In this document: positions 34,734 to 41,172 of the stretch, one piece after another
How positions within the stretch are numbered: the first letter of the stretch is position 1
Layout: each line of letters starts with the position of its first letter
Source: Flavobacteriaceae bacterium PS02293
Lineage (GTDB): Bacteria > Bacteroidota > Bacteroidia > Flavobacteriales > Weeksellaceae
Reading direction: 5' to 3'
Assembly (NCBI GenBank): GCA_029960045.1
Contig: JASCOV010000010.1
Location: 95,299 to 159,298, forward strand
DNA length: 64,000 bases
Position numbers and translations under genes: made by a program
The notes under the pieces: generated by a model
What the model was told of the DNA's origin: nothing
The model's input: the letters and a program-made list of their open reading frames with translations, nothing else
Databases searched by the model: none

Positions 34734-34807
34734 TACGGAGAGAGGGAGTCGAACCCTCAATTTCCTGAGCCTAAATCAAGTGCGTCTGCCAGTTCCGCCA
34801 TCTCCGC
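34734..34807 (-). tRNA. tRNA-Leu (TAG), lacking the long variable arm
   Basis: 74 nt; acceptor GCGGAGA/TCTCCGT, Leu-like D arm (GGCGGAACTGGCAGACGC), anticodon arm CTTGA-TTTAGGC-TCAGG, T arm GAGGG-TTCGACT-CCCTC, A73. The variable region is only 5 nt (AAATT), although leucine tRNAs are normally class II with a long arm. Confidence 0.8.
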
Positions 34808-34902
34808 AGGTTTTGGTTTATAAGTAATTTTTCAATTCACTTTTAACCATTAAAAAATTGTTGATTCATCAGGATTGTTCATCATCTTTTTATTTTATTT
34901 AA

Positions 34903-34983
34903 TGTATTCACGAATGCTTTGCATTTCGAACCTGAACAACAAGAGTCAAAGTCTTGTGTGCTGACCAATTACACTATGAATCA
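34903..34983 (-). tRNA. tRNA-Gln-like (TTG) with hairpin in place of the T arm
   Basis: Acceptor TGATTCA pairs with TGAATaCA (one bulge), D arm GTGT/GCAC, anticodon arm CAAGA-CTTTGAC-TCTTG. After GGTT the normal T arm is replaced by CGAAATGC-AAA-GCATTCG, which folds on itself. The same 3' block ends the Pro gene. It may be degenerate or a deliberately altered tRNA. Confidence 0.6.
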
Positions 34984-35020
34984 ATGTGAAGAAAAACTAA
35001 GCCTGTCTTTAATTTTTGGT

Positions 35021-35304
35021 TTGATATAAGAACTACTGTGCTCGACAACCTTTTTCTTTTTCTTCGGAACTAATCTCATTTTAGTTATTTGAGATGGCGA
35101 TGGGATTCGAACCCACTCAGTTTTCACAACGGTGTTGCAGACCGCCCCGACTCTCCTACTTCGGCGAACCATCAAGTTTATAAATGATAATTGATGAATG
35201 ATAATCGATTTCTCATTTAAATTTTAATTTCGAGTTAAGAAAAAGTCCGTCTATTGTAATTTGTGTTTTTGTATAAAGAACTCCTGCTCTTGACAAACCT
35301 TTTC
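35021..35304. repeat. duplicated spacer flanking tRNA-Cys
   Basis: The spacers before tRNA-Gln (about 34991-35075) and before tRNA-Cys (about 35239-35320) are diverged copies: on the plus strand both have ATAAGAACTnCTGTGCTCG-like or ATAAAGAACTCCTGCTCTTG-like cores followed by ACAAnCCTTTT. It suggests that the array grew by duplication of tRNA-plus-spacer units. Only the cores are clear; outer limits are approximate. Confidence 0.5.
35092..35173 (-). tRNA. tRNA-Cys (GCA), long variable region
   Basis: 82 nt; acceptor GATGGTT/CGCCATC (last pair mismatched), D stem CCGA/TCGG, anticodon arm GCGGT-CTGCAAC-ACCGT, T arm GTGGG-TTCGAAT-CCCAT. The variable region is about 12 nt, far longer than usual for Cys. 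Confidence 0.75.
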
Positions 35305-35338
35305 TCTCTCTTTGAAACAATTAACATTAATTAATTTG

Positions 35339-35410
35339 TAATTTCGAAAGGATTCGAACCTTCAACCTTCGGTGTAAATACCGATACTCTCCCAATTGAG
35401 CTACGAAATT
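35339..35410 (-). tRNA. tRNA-Val (TAC), unusual anticodon loop
   Basis: 72 nt; perfect acceptor AATTTCG/CGAAATT, D stem GCTC/GAGT, T arm GAAGG-TTCGAAT-CCTTT. The anticodon arm is TCGGT-ATTTAC-ACCGA: either a 5-bp stem with a 6-nt loop or a 4-bp stem with an 8-nt loop, never the standard 5+7. The TAC anticodon follows from the TTTACA context. Confidence 0.75.
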
Positions 35411-35413
35411 TGG

Positions 35414-35485
35414 TACTCCATAAGGGAATCGAACCCTTGTTCTCTGCTCGAAAGGCAGACGTCCTAGCCGTTAGACGAATGGAGC
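35414..35485 (-). tRNA. tRNA-Glu (TTC)
   Basis: 72 nt and close to canonical: acceptor GCTCCAT/ATGGAGT (one G-U), anticodon arm TCTGC-CTTTCGA-GCAGA, T arm AAGGG-TTCGATT-CCCTT, A73. The CCA end is not encoded, as in the other members of the array. Confidence 0.88.
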
Positions 35486-35532
35486 AATTGTCTGGAAAGC
35501 AAGATTGTTCATTATTCTTATTTATTGTTTTT

Positions 35533-35611
35533 AAAGGTATTCACGAATGCTTCGCATTTCGAACCTATGACCTCCCGCGTCCAAGGCGGGTAAACAACCA
35601 CCGTTATCTTT
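35533..35611 (-). tRNA. tRNA-Pro-like (TGG) with hairpin in place of the T arm
   Basis: Anticodon arm CCCGC-CTTGGAC-GCGGG is perfect. The best acceptor is AAAGATA/TACCTTT (6 of 7 pairs) and the D stem is short. As in the Gln gene, the T arm is replaced by the block TTCGAAATGCGAAGCATTCG, whose centre GCGAAGC is a very stable mini-hairpin. Confidence 0.6.
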
Positions 35612-35621
35612 CCAGTTTTTC

Positions 35622-35681
35622 AGATTCACTTCAAAATTCTTTTCCGAGAGACAGTCGAAGCCAAATTTTTTCCGTGAATCT
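35622..35681 (-). other. tRNA-like or Y-like hairpin element between tRNA-Ile and tRNA-Pro
   Basis: 60 nt closed by AGATTCAC/GTGAATCT (8 bp), then a small internal loop, then AAAATT/AATTTT (6 bp). The apical part contains GGC-TTCGACT-GTC, like a weakened T arm. Two-helix layout with an internal loop resembles the Y elements, but the GTGTCGT signature is missing. Confidence 0.4.
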
Positions 35682-35684
35682 TTG

Positions 35685-35758
35685 TAATCTCAGAAGGATT
35701 CGAACCTTCAGCCTTCGACGTATCAGGTCGATGCTCTAACCTCTTGAGCTATGAGATT
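35685..35758 (-). tRNA. tRNA-Ile (GAT)
   Basis: 74 nt; acceptor AATCTCA/TGAGATT, D arm GCTC/GAGC, anticodon arm TCGAC-CTGATAC-GTCGA, T arm GAAGG-TTCGAAT-CCTTC, A73. Canonical in all arms. Confidence 0.88.
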
Positions 35759-35768
35759 TTATACCTTT

Positions 35769-35841
35769 GGGTATCTCCGGGAATCGAACCCTGTTCTCCG
35801 GTGCCACAAACCGGCGCTTTACCAAATAAGCTAAAGAAACC
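35769..35841 (-). tRNA. tRNA-His (GTG)
   Basis: 73 nt; acceptor GGTTTCT/AGATACC with one mismatch, discriminator C as expected for His, anticodon arm CCGGT-TTGTGGC-ACCGG, T arm CAGGG-TTCGATT-CCCGG with one mismatch. The genome has T, not G, at position -1. It is the first tRNA of the array and starts a few bases after a terminator T-run. Confidence 0.82.
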
Positions 35842-35849
35842 ATAAAAAA

Positions 35850-35872
35850 AGCGCCTCTTTTTGGGAGGCGCT
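35850..35872 (-). terminator. terminator-like hairpin between small ORF 1 and the tRNA array
   Basis: AGCGCCTC/GAGGCGCT, 8 bp and GC-rich in a very AT-rich setting, followed on the minus strand by seven T (35843-35849). The tRNA-His gene begins right after the T-run, so this hairpin could control entry into the array. Confidence 0.75.
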
Positions 35873-35895
35873 CTATTTTTTGACGTGTCAGTTTA

Positions 35896-36021
35896 TTAGC
35901 TGACCCATTTATATAAGCACCTTTTTTCTACAAATTCACTCCCAAGAATACATACCAATCCTTTCGGCTCTTGTCCGTCTAGTCTTGAATATTGATTAGC
36001 TATGTGATGTAATTGTTTCAT
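35896..36021 (-). CDS. small ORF 1 (41 residues) upstream of the tRNA array
   Basis: Starts MKQLHHIANQYSRLDGQ and ends KRCLYKWVS. No family is recognised. It is placed like a leader peptide: promoter-like sequence at 36090-36121, then the ORF, then a strong terminator, then tRNA genes. It may simply be a small protein gene. Confidence 0.45.
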   Translation of the reverse strand: MKQLHHIANQYSRLDGQEPKGLVCILGSEFVEKRCLYKWVS

Positions 36022-36360
36022 TATATTCTTGTTATTTTAAAATGTTTTTTTTGAAAGATTGAAAACTTGTTGCTTTCAATTTTCGGTTGCAAAGTAAATA
36101 TGAATTTTTGGAATCCGCAAATTTATTTTTGAATTAAATTGTTGATTATCAATTTATTATGTTTAAAATTAAAAACAAGAAAATCCTGTCCGTAATATTT
36201 TACAGATATCGATTTTACCTAAATGACTGTCTCTCATTGGTTTTCCTATCACGTCTTATTTTCTAATTATTTGTTCATCTTTAATTAAATTATTTTCACT
36301 TTTATGGTTATTTTTTTTCATTCTAAATAATTTTAACTTTAAAAACACAAAAAACGCCCC
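36022..36360. promoter_or_regulatory. AT-rich stretch with a promoter for small ORF 1/tRNA array
   Basis: On the minus strand TTTG (36118-36121) and TTACTTTG (36090-36097) lie 20 bp apart, close to the Bacteroidetes TTTG-N19-TAnnTTTG promoter. No gene is seen in the remainder of this stretch. Confidence 0.5.
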
Positions 36361-36380
36361 GATTATCGAGGCGTTTCTGT
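36352..36380 (-). terminator. terminator after small ORF 2
   Basis: On the minus strand AACGCCTCGA pairs with TCGGGGCGTT (10 bp, one G-U) across a TAA loop, followed by TTTTTTG. It is about 30 bp after the stop of small ORF 2. Confidence 0.75.
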
Positions 36381-36406
36381 AGTATTTTGATTAAATTTTT
36401 ACGAGT

Positions 36407-36535
36407 TTACAGTAAATAATTTTCAAAGCAAGCACATTTCGCCTCATTCCATATCATCCATTCATATCCGAATAGTCCATCTATTGATGGGCTTTCGCAT
36501 AGACTTACATTGATATGTGCTCTTTGTTTTGTCAT
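36407..36535 (-). CDS. small ORF 2 (42 residues)
   Basis: Starts MTKQRAHINVSLCESPSIDG and has two cysteines near the end (KCACFENYLL). No known family. A good promoter precedes it: TATCTTTG on the minus strand at 36549-36556 and TTG at 36578-36580, spacing 21 bp. A strong terminator follows, so it is a complete small transcription unit of the same design as small ORF 1. Confidence 0.5.
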   Translation of the reverse strand: MTKQRAHINVSLCESPSIDGLFGYEWMIWNEAKCACFENYLL

Positions 36536-36659
36536 AATTTTTCTGGGGCAAAGATAAATTTTATTCTTTAAATATTTCAATTTCTCATTTTATCCTGAAT
36601 TAATTATTCATTAAAGTTTCCATTAAAAAATATATAAAGCTTATAAAAGTGAATTTTTG

Positions 36660-36742
36660 AATTAAACGACGCCACTAGAATCTAGTGGCGTCGTTTAATT
36701 TTAAATGTGACCGCCAAAGTATAGTTTTTCAAACACTTTCAC
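36660..36742. repeat. dispersed palindromic repeat, family 2, copy 1
   Basis: A 41-bp perfect palindrome (20-bp arms around A36680, core CGCCACTAGAATCTAGTGGCG) followed by a conserved tail GTGACCGC...TTTTTCAAACACTTT. The second copy is at 54443-54525. Here it also lies downstream of tetR and could terminate it. Confidence 0.85.
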
Positions 36743-36808
36743 TTCTATCATTGACAATGATTTTGTTGTTAAAAGTCACATAATCTATTGGTTTGTTCAG
36801 TACATTTT

Positions 36809-37390
36809 TTACAAAATCGATAGCACAGCCTTTACAATATCGTCATAAACCTGTTTATCATTCTCTCCTGTGCGAGCCAGAACCCGTATTCCGGAATAAT
36901 TATTAAAGATAAATCGTGCTAAAACTTTAGCGTCGGTGTTCTTTGAAATCTGTCCCAGATTCTGACCTTTCTGTATCGCATTTGTGAAAATTTCTTCCAT
37001 CGCTTTGGTATTATTTTGCACAATTTTTTCTATCTCCTGGTCGTGCATTGCAAGTTCTACAGAAGAGTTGACCATAAAACAGCCTTTTGTAATTCGGTTC
37101 TCCAGACTTTCAATCACAGCCTGTTTAAAAATATCCTGTATTGTCTTTTTTATATTTTCAGAAATATCGAAAAGTTGTACGATCTTATCTTGCGATTGTT
37201 TTTGATACTTCTTTAAAGCTGTTACAAATAATTTCTGCTTATCTCCAAAAGTATCATACAAACTTGATCTACTCAAACCAAGATGTGTCACCAGATCTTG
37301 TGCAGAAGTACCATTATAGCCTTTGTGCCAAAAGATCTCAATCGCTTTTTCTAAAACCTGATCTTCATTAAATTCTTTCGTTCTTGCCAT
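36809..37390 (-). CDS. TetR/AcrR-family repressor
   Basis: A 193-residue repressor with an N-terminal HTH (ALEKAIEIFWHKGYNGTSAQDLVTHLGLSRSSLYDTFGDK-like region, residues about 10-50) and a helical ligand domain. It lies 71 bp downstream of an SDR gene. Related imperfect and perfect copies of GGAACGATCGTTCC sit in front of both tetR (37431-37445) and the SDR gene, so it should repress both. Inducer unknown; a reactive carbonyl or quinone would fit an SDR target. Confidence 0.9.
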   Translation of the reverse strand: MARTKEFNEDQVLEKAIEIFWHKGYNGTSAQDLVTHLGLSRSSLYDTFGDKQKLFVTALKKYQKQSQDKIVQLFDISENIKKTIQDIFKQAVIESLENRITKGCFMVNSSVELAMHDQEIEKIVQNNTKAMEEIFTNAIQKGQNLGQISKNTDAKVLARFIFNNYSGIRVLARTGENDKQVYDDIVKAVLSIL

Positions 37391-37413
37391 AACTTCAACA
37401 TTATATTACTTCA

Positions 37414-37445
37414 CAAAGATAAAAAATAGCAGAACAATCGTTCCC
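37414..37445 (-). promoter_or_regulatory. tetR promoter and operator
   Basis: The minus-strand -7 element TATCTTTG (37414-37421) is followed upstream by GAACAATCGTTCC-like sequence (37432-37444), an imperfect version of the SDR operator. Confidence 0.55.
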
Positions 37446-37461
37446 GAATTGGAGCAAAAAA

Positions 37462-38214
37462 TTAGACAACAGAATTAACGGTCAAACCACCATCAACCAC
37501 AATTTCTGAACCTGTAATAAATGAAGAATCATCCGAAGCCAGGAAACTAACAGTTTTTGCAATCTCAGCAGCTTGTCCAAAACGTTTCAATAAAATTTTC
37601 TCTCCCAAAACAGCTCCAAAACCTTCCACTTCTTCTTTCGCTAATCCTAATTTACCATAAAGCGGTGTTTCTACAGGACCAGGAGATACAGCGTTTACTC
37701 TGATTTTTCGAGGTGCTAATTCTGTTGCAAAGACTTTATTTAATGATAAAACAGCTGCTTTACTTGCCGCGTAAACACTTGAGTTTGGCATTCCGACATG
37801 GGCATTAATCGATGTATTGAAAATAATAGAAGCGCCATCATTCAGAATTGGTAATAATTTTTGAACTGTAAAATAAACACCTTTCACATTGGCATTCATA
37901 ATACTGTCATAATGTTCTTCCGTAGCCGATTCTACCGGAGCAAAAGCAGCAATCCCAGCGTTTAAGAATAAAATATCAACCTTTCCGAACTTAGCAGAAA
38001 CTTGTTCTACCAAACTATCTAACGATTTTAAATCTGTCTGGTCAGCTCTAATTCCTGTGACATTTAATTGAGATTCTGCATCTGCAAGAGATTGCTCATT
38101 TCTTCCGGTTATGATTACTTTTGCCCCTTGAGCCGATAATTCTTCTGCTGCTGCAAATCCGATTCCGCTATTTCCACCTGTTACAATAGCCACTTTGTTT
38201 TCTAAATTTTTCAT
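37462..38214 (-). CDS. SDR-family oxidoreductase
   Basis: A 250-residue classical SDR; the start at 38214 (MKNLENKVAIVTGG) is chosen because the in-frame ATG at 38259 would lie beyond the promoter's -7 region. TGGNSGIG cofactor motif, LNAGIAAF (NAG), catalytic Ser and YAASK, and a C-terminal ITGSEIVVDGGLT are present. Substrate unknown. It is controlled with tetR by a shared operator. Confidence 0.88.
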   Translation of the reverse strand: MKNLENKVAIVTGGNSGIGFAAAEELSAQGAKVIITGRNEQSLADAESQLNVTGIRADQTDLKSLDSLVEQVSAKFGKVDILFLNAGIAAFAPVESATEEHYDSIMNANVKGVYFTVQKLLPILNDGASIIFNTSINAHVGMPNSSVYAASKAAVLSLNKVFATELAPRKIRVNAVSPGPVETPLYGKLGLAKEEVEGFGAVLGEKILLKRFGQAAEIAKTVSFLASDDSSFITGSEIVVDGGLTVNSVV

Positions 38215-38256
38215 TTTAAATTGATTTAATTGTTTAATTATTAAAATTTGATGGGA

Positions 38257-38287
38257 CAAAGGTACAATAACGGAACGATCGTTCCAA
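38257..38287 (-). promoter_or_regulatory. SDR promoter with TetR operator in the spacer
   Basis: The minus strand has TTG (38285-38287), a 20-bp spacer and TACCTTTG (38257-38264). The perfect 14-bp palindrome GGAACGATCGTTCC (38272-38285) sits inside the spacer, ideal for repression by the adjacent TetR protein. Confidence 0.75.
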
Positions 38288-38357
38288 CTGATGTATGATA
38301 TGTTTTTTTATTTCTTTTGAGCTTAAAGAAATTTAATTACTAATTCAAATAAAGCCG

Positions 38358-40289
38358 TTAATAATGATTTCGCTTGATGCCGAGTTTTAGCATTTTGGAA
38401 GCCAGTGTTGTTGGCGGAACTCCGAGGATTTTTGCTGCACCTTCATCACCTCTTATTCTACCTCCACATTTGTTGAGCACATTTAGAATATGTATTCTTT
38501 CGTTTTCTTCAATCGTTTTGTCTTGCAGAAGATTTTCATCAATATTATTGTTTTTTATATCGACGGCAACAGGAAGTGGAATGATGTTGATATGTTCGCC
38601 TTTTGTCAGAATAACACTTCTTTCAATCAGATTTTCAAGCTCCCGAATGTTTCCCGGCCAGTTATAATTAAGCAAACTTTTCAATGATTCTGAGGATAGA
38701 TTTAGTTCGTTTTTTTTAAGTTTTTCACAACATTTCCGGATAAAGTGCTGAGCCAGAAGTCTTATATCTTCTTTTCGGTCTCTCAATGCCGGCAATTGTA
38801 AAGGGAAAACACATAACCTGTAATATAAATCGAGCCGGAATCTGCCCTCAGCAACTTCTTTTTCCAGATTACGATTGGTTGCAGCAATAATCCGGATATC
38901 AACTTTAATAGACTTATTACTTCCGATGCGTTCTATCTCCTTTTCCTGAATGACACGCAGCAATTTGACCTGTATCTCCAATGGAATCTCCCCTATTTCA
39001 TCTAAAAATAAAGTTCCTTGATGGGCTTGTTCGAATTTCCCAACGTGTTGATTTATTGCTCCTGTAAAAGAACCTTTCTCGTGTCCGAACAGTTCTGTTT
39101 CAATCAAACTTGCGGGTAAGGATGCACAATTTATTTTGATTAAAGGTTGATTTTTTCTTGATGACAGATTATGAATAACATTTGCAATTTTTTCCTTTCC
39201 GGTACCGCTTTCACCGGTAATTAATATAGTTGTATCAGTCGGCGCAACCTGACTTATGTAATCGAAAAAGCTAAGGAGCATCGGACTTTTTCCAATAATC
39301 CCTTTAAATGAATTTTCTGATGAATTGCTAATTTCCGGTTGTCTTAAATTATCATTTTGTCGGGCAATGACATTCTCAATATTATAGATAAAATTATCCT
39401 GTAAGCGTTTGCAGATTTCCAGATGTGCCTCATCAAATATTGAAGGATTTTTGCTGTAAAATGAAAAAATAAATTTCCCTTTTTTAGTGATTGACAAAGG
39501 GATTGGTAAAGTAAGGCTGGATTTCATACCAAGATGTTTGCCAGTGATTTTATGAAGTGTATTTTCCGTTATTTTCTTTTGAAAATCCTTGTCATTGTAG
39601 ATGCAAATTTTGTCTTCCTTGATTGTATTTTTTAAAACAATTTCCAGTTCGTGAAGCTTTAAATTGGTCAGTTCCTGCAAACCTTCAAGTGTAATTGTCT
39701 GATATTCATTAAAGCCTGTTCGTAAAAATCCAAAAAGTTTGTTGTCTATTCCGTCATCTGTAATATAGTTTGAAATCATCAGTTCGAACGGGATAATGGG
39801 TTGCAACGCAGTACAAATCTGCTGCAGATATTCGTCCCAGGTTCCAAAATTCGAAACTAAATTTTTAAGCTGTCTTTGAAATAACTGCTCTTTTCTTACA
39901 GACGATTCGATGTTATATTTTTGATGATATCCGGCAATCTGCATCATTATCAAAAGGTCTTTTTCACGAAATGGCTTTACCAGAAAACCATAAGGATGAG
40001 AAGCTTTTGCCTCGCTCAAAATATCTTCGCTTGAGTTGGCAGACAGATAAATAAAGCCAATATTTTCTTCTTTCAGGAATTTTGCCAAATCAATACCTGT
40101 CTCTTTTCCGATAAGAAAAATATCGAGCAGCACCAATCCTGGTTTTTCCTTTAAAATGTGTTCTTTAGCATCAGCCACACTTCGTGCAATTCCCAAAACA
40201 GTGTAGCCAGCATTCTTTATCATTAACCTTAAATGATTAGCTTCCACAAAGTTATCTTCAACAATCAGGATTTTTGTACTTGTATCCAT
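38358..40289 (-). CDS. sigma-54-dependent response regulator
   Basis: A 643-residue NtrC-type activator. Receiver domain at residues 1-125 with phosphoacceptor Asp56 (LVLLDIF) and Lys in VKPF; a GAF-like segment about 150-310; an AAA+ domain from about 325 with Walker A GESGTGKE, the sigma-54 contact loop as GSFTGA (Ser in place of Ala), and Walker B TLFLDEIGE; a Fis-type HTH at the C-terminus (GDEGAAKILGVPPTTLASKM). It starts 4 bp after the neighbouring kinase stop, so they form a two-component pair. Target genes are not evident. Confidence 0.92.
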   Translation of the reverse strand: MDTSTKILIVEDNFVEANHLRLMIKNAGYTVLGIARSVADAKEHILKEKPGLVLLDIFLIGKETGIDLAKFLKEENIGFIYLSANSSEDILSEAKASHPYGFLVKPFREKDLLIMMQIAGYHQKYNIESSVRKEQLFQRQLKNLVSNFGTWDEYLQQICTALQPIIPFELMISNYITDDGIDNKLFGFLRTGFNEYQTITLEGLQELTNLKLHELEIVLKNTIKEDKICIYNDKDFQKKITENTLHKITGKHLGMKSSLTLPIPLSITKKGKFIFSFYSKNPSIFDEAHLEICKRLQDNFIYNIENVIARQNDNLRQPEISNSSENSFKGIIGKSPMLLSFFDYISQVAPTDTTILITGESGTGKEKIANVIHNLSSRKNQPLIKINCASLPASLIETELFGHEKGSFTGAINQHVGKFEQAHQGTLFLDEIGEIPLEIQVKLLRVIQEKEIERIGSNKSIKVDIRIIAATNRNLEKEVAEGRFRLDLYYRLCVFPLQLPALRDRKEDIRLLAQHFIRKCCEKLKKNELNLSSESLKSLLNYNWPGNIRELENLIERSVILTKGEHINIIPLPVAVDIKNNNIDENLLQDKTIEENERIHILNVLNKCGGRIRGDEGAAKILGVPPTTLASKMLKLGIKRNHY

Positions 40290-40293
40290 TTTT

Positions 40294-41034
40294 TTAAATT
40301 GTAAAAATTAATTCGATTTTTGTCCCTGACTCATTACTTATTTTGAATTCGGCCAGAATATCTTCACTTAGTCCTTTCATTAGTTTTAATCCCAAAGACT
40401 TGGTGTTTTCCGGGTCAACAGTGTCTGGGATTCCTATTCCGTCATCAGAAATGGTCAGATGAAACTTTTGATTTTCTTTCTTCAGAATGATTTCAATGAC
40501 GCCCTGTCTGTTTTCCGGAAACGCATATTTTATGGAATTGGTAACTGCTTCATTCAATATCAAACCTATCGGAACAGAATGTGAGAGGGGAAAATCTACT
40601 TTTTCAATATCTAGCGAGAACCGGATCTGTTTTCTAACATCGAAAGAATCTGACAGATAATAAGTGAGATCCAAAATATATGATGGCATATCAATCAAAG
40701 AAAGGTTTTCTGACTGATAAAGTTTATCGTGAATCATCGACATAGATTCTACTCTTCTCTGGCTTTCCAGATTAGCTTCAATGGCTTCATTTCCCTGCAG
40801 GTATTCATTTTGACTCGCCAATAATCCGACGACCATATGCAGATTATTTTTAACCCGGTGATGAATTTCCCGCAACAGCCATTCTTTTTCTGTTATAGCA
40901 TTTTTCAGTGAAATATTACTTTGCCTAATTTGATCCTGCTGAATATTTAGAAGAAGATTGTTTTTCTGTTTTGATTTGTAAGCGCGGTAAAGAAAATAGA
41001 TGAAAGCAAAAAGAATGACGAAGCCTCCAACCAT
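40294..41034 (-). CDS. sensor histidine kinase, 5'-truncated
   Basis: A 246-residue remnant from the first ATG: one TM segment (VGGFVILFAFIYFLY), coiled linker, HisKA_2 box EIHHRVKNNL with the phospho-His, N box NEAVTNSIKYAF and G box DDGIGIP. The catalytic part is intact. The frame stays open for 44 more codons upstream (YLEINKLNVLYETEKKD...), which look like the normal coiled region before the TM of TPR-type kinases, but reaches a TAG at 41167-41169 without a start codon. The sensor (TPR) half is therefore gone, replaced by the divergent deacetylase gene. Confidence 0.8.
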   Translation of the reverse strand: MVGGFVILFAFIYFLYRAYKSKQKNNLLLNIQQDQIRQSNISLKNAITEKEWLLREIHHRVKNNLHMVVGLLASQNEYLQGNEAIEANLESQRRVESMSMIHDKLYQSENLSLIDMPSYILDLTYYLSDSFDVRKQIRFSLDIEKVDFPLSHSVPIGLILNEAVTNSIKYAFPENRQGVIEIILKKENQKFHLTISDDGIGIPDTVDPENTKSLGLKLMKGLSEDILAEFKISNESGTKIELIFTI

Positions 41035-41172
41035 AATATTGCGTGTCAGAGATGCTTTTTCGAGGCTTGCGTTTTGTAAAATAGACTCACTGGTGAGGTT
41101 GGTAATGTATTTATCTTTTTTTTCAGTTTCGTAAAGGACATTCAGTTTATTGATTTCTAAATAGAACTAAAT

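Noticed and set aside
34981..35175. A 64-codon Lys/Arg-rich frame on the minus strand.
   Set aside because: It reads through tRNA-Cys and its spacer; the tRNA explains the conservation.
35410..35739. A 109-codon plus-strand frame.
   Set aside because: It runs antisense through tRNA-Glu, tRNA-Pro and tRNA-Ile; no protein family features.
35896..36535. Both small ORFs contain all eight amino acids served by the tRNA array (His, Ile, Pro, Glu, Val, Cys, Gln, Leu).
   Set aside because: Peptides of about 41 residues commonly contain most amino acids, so this is not evidence of a leader-peptide sensor.
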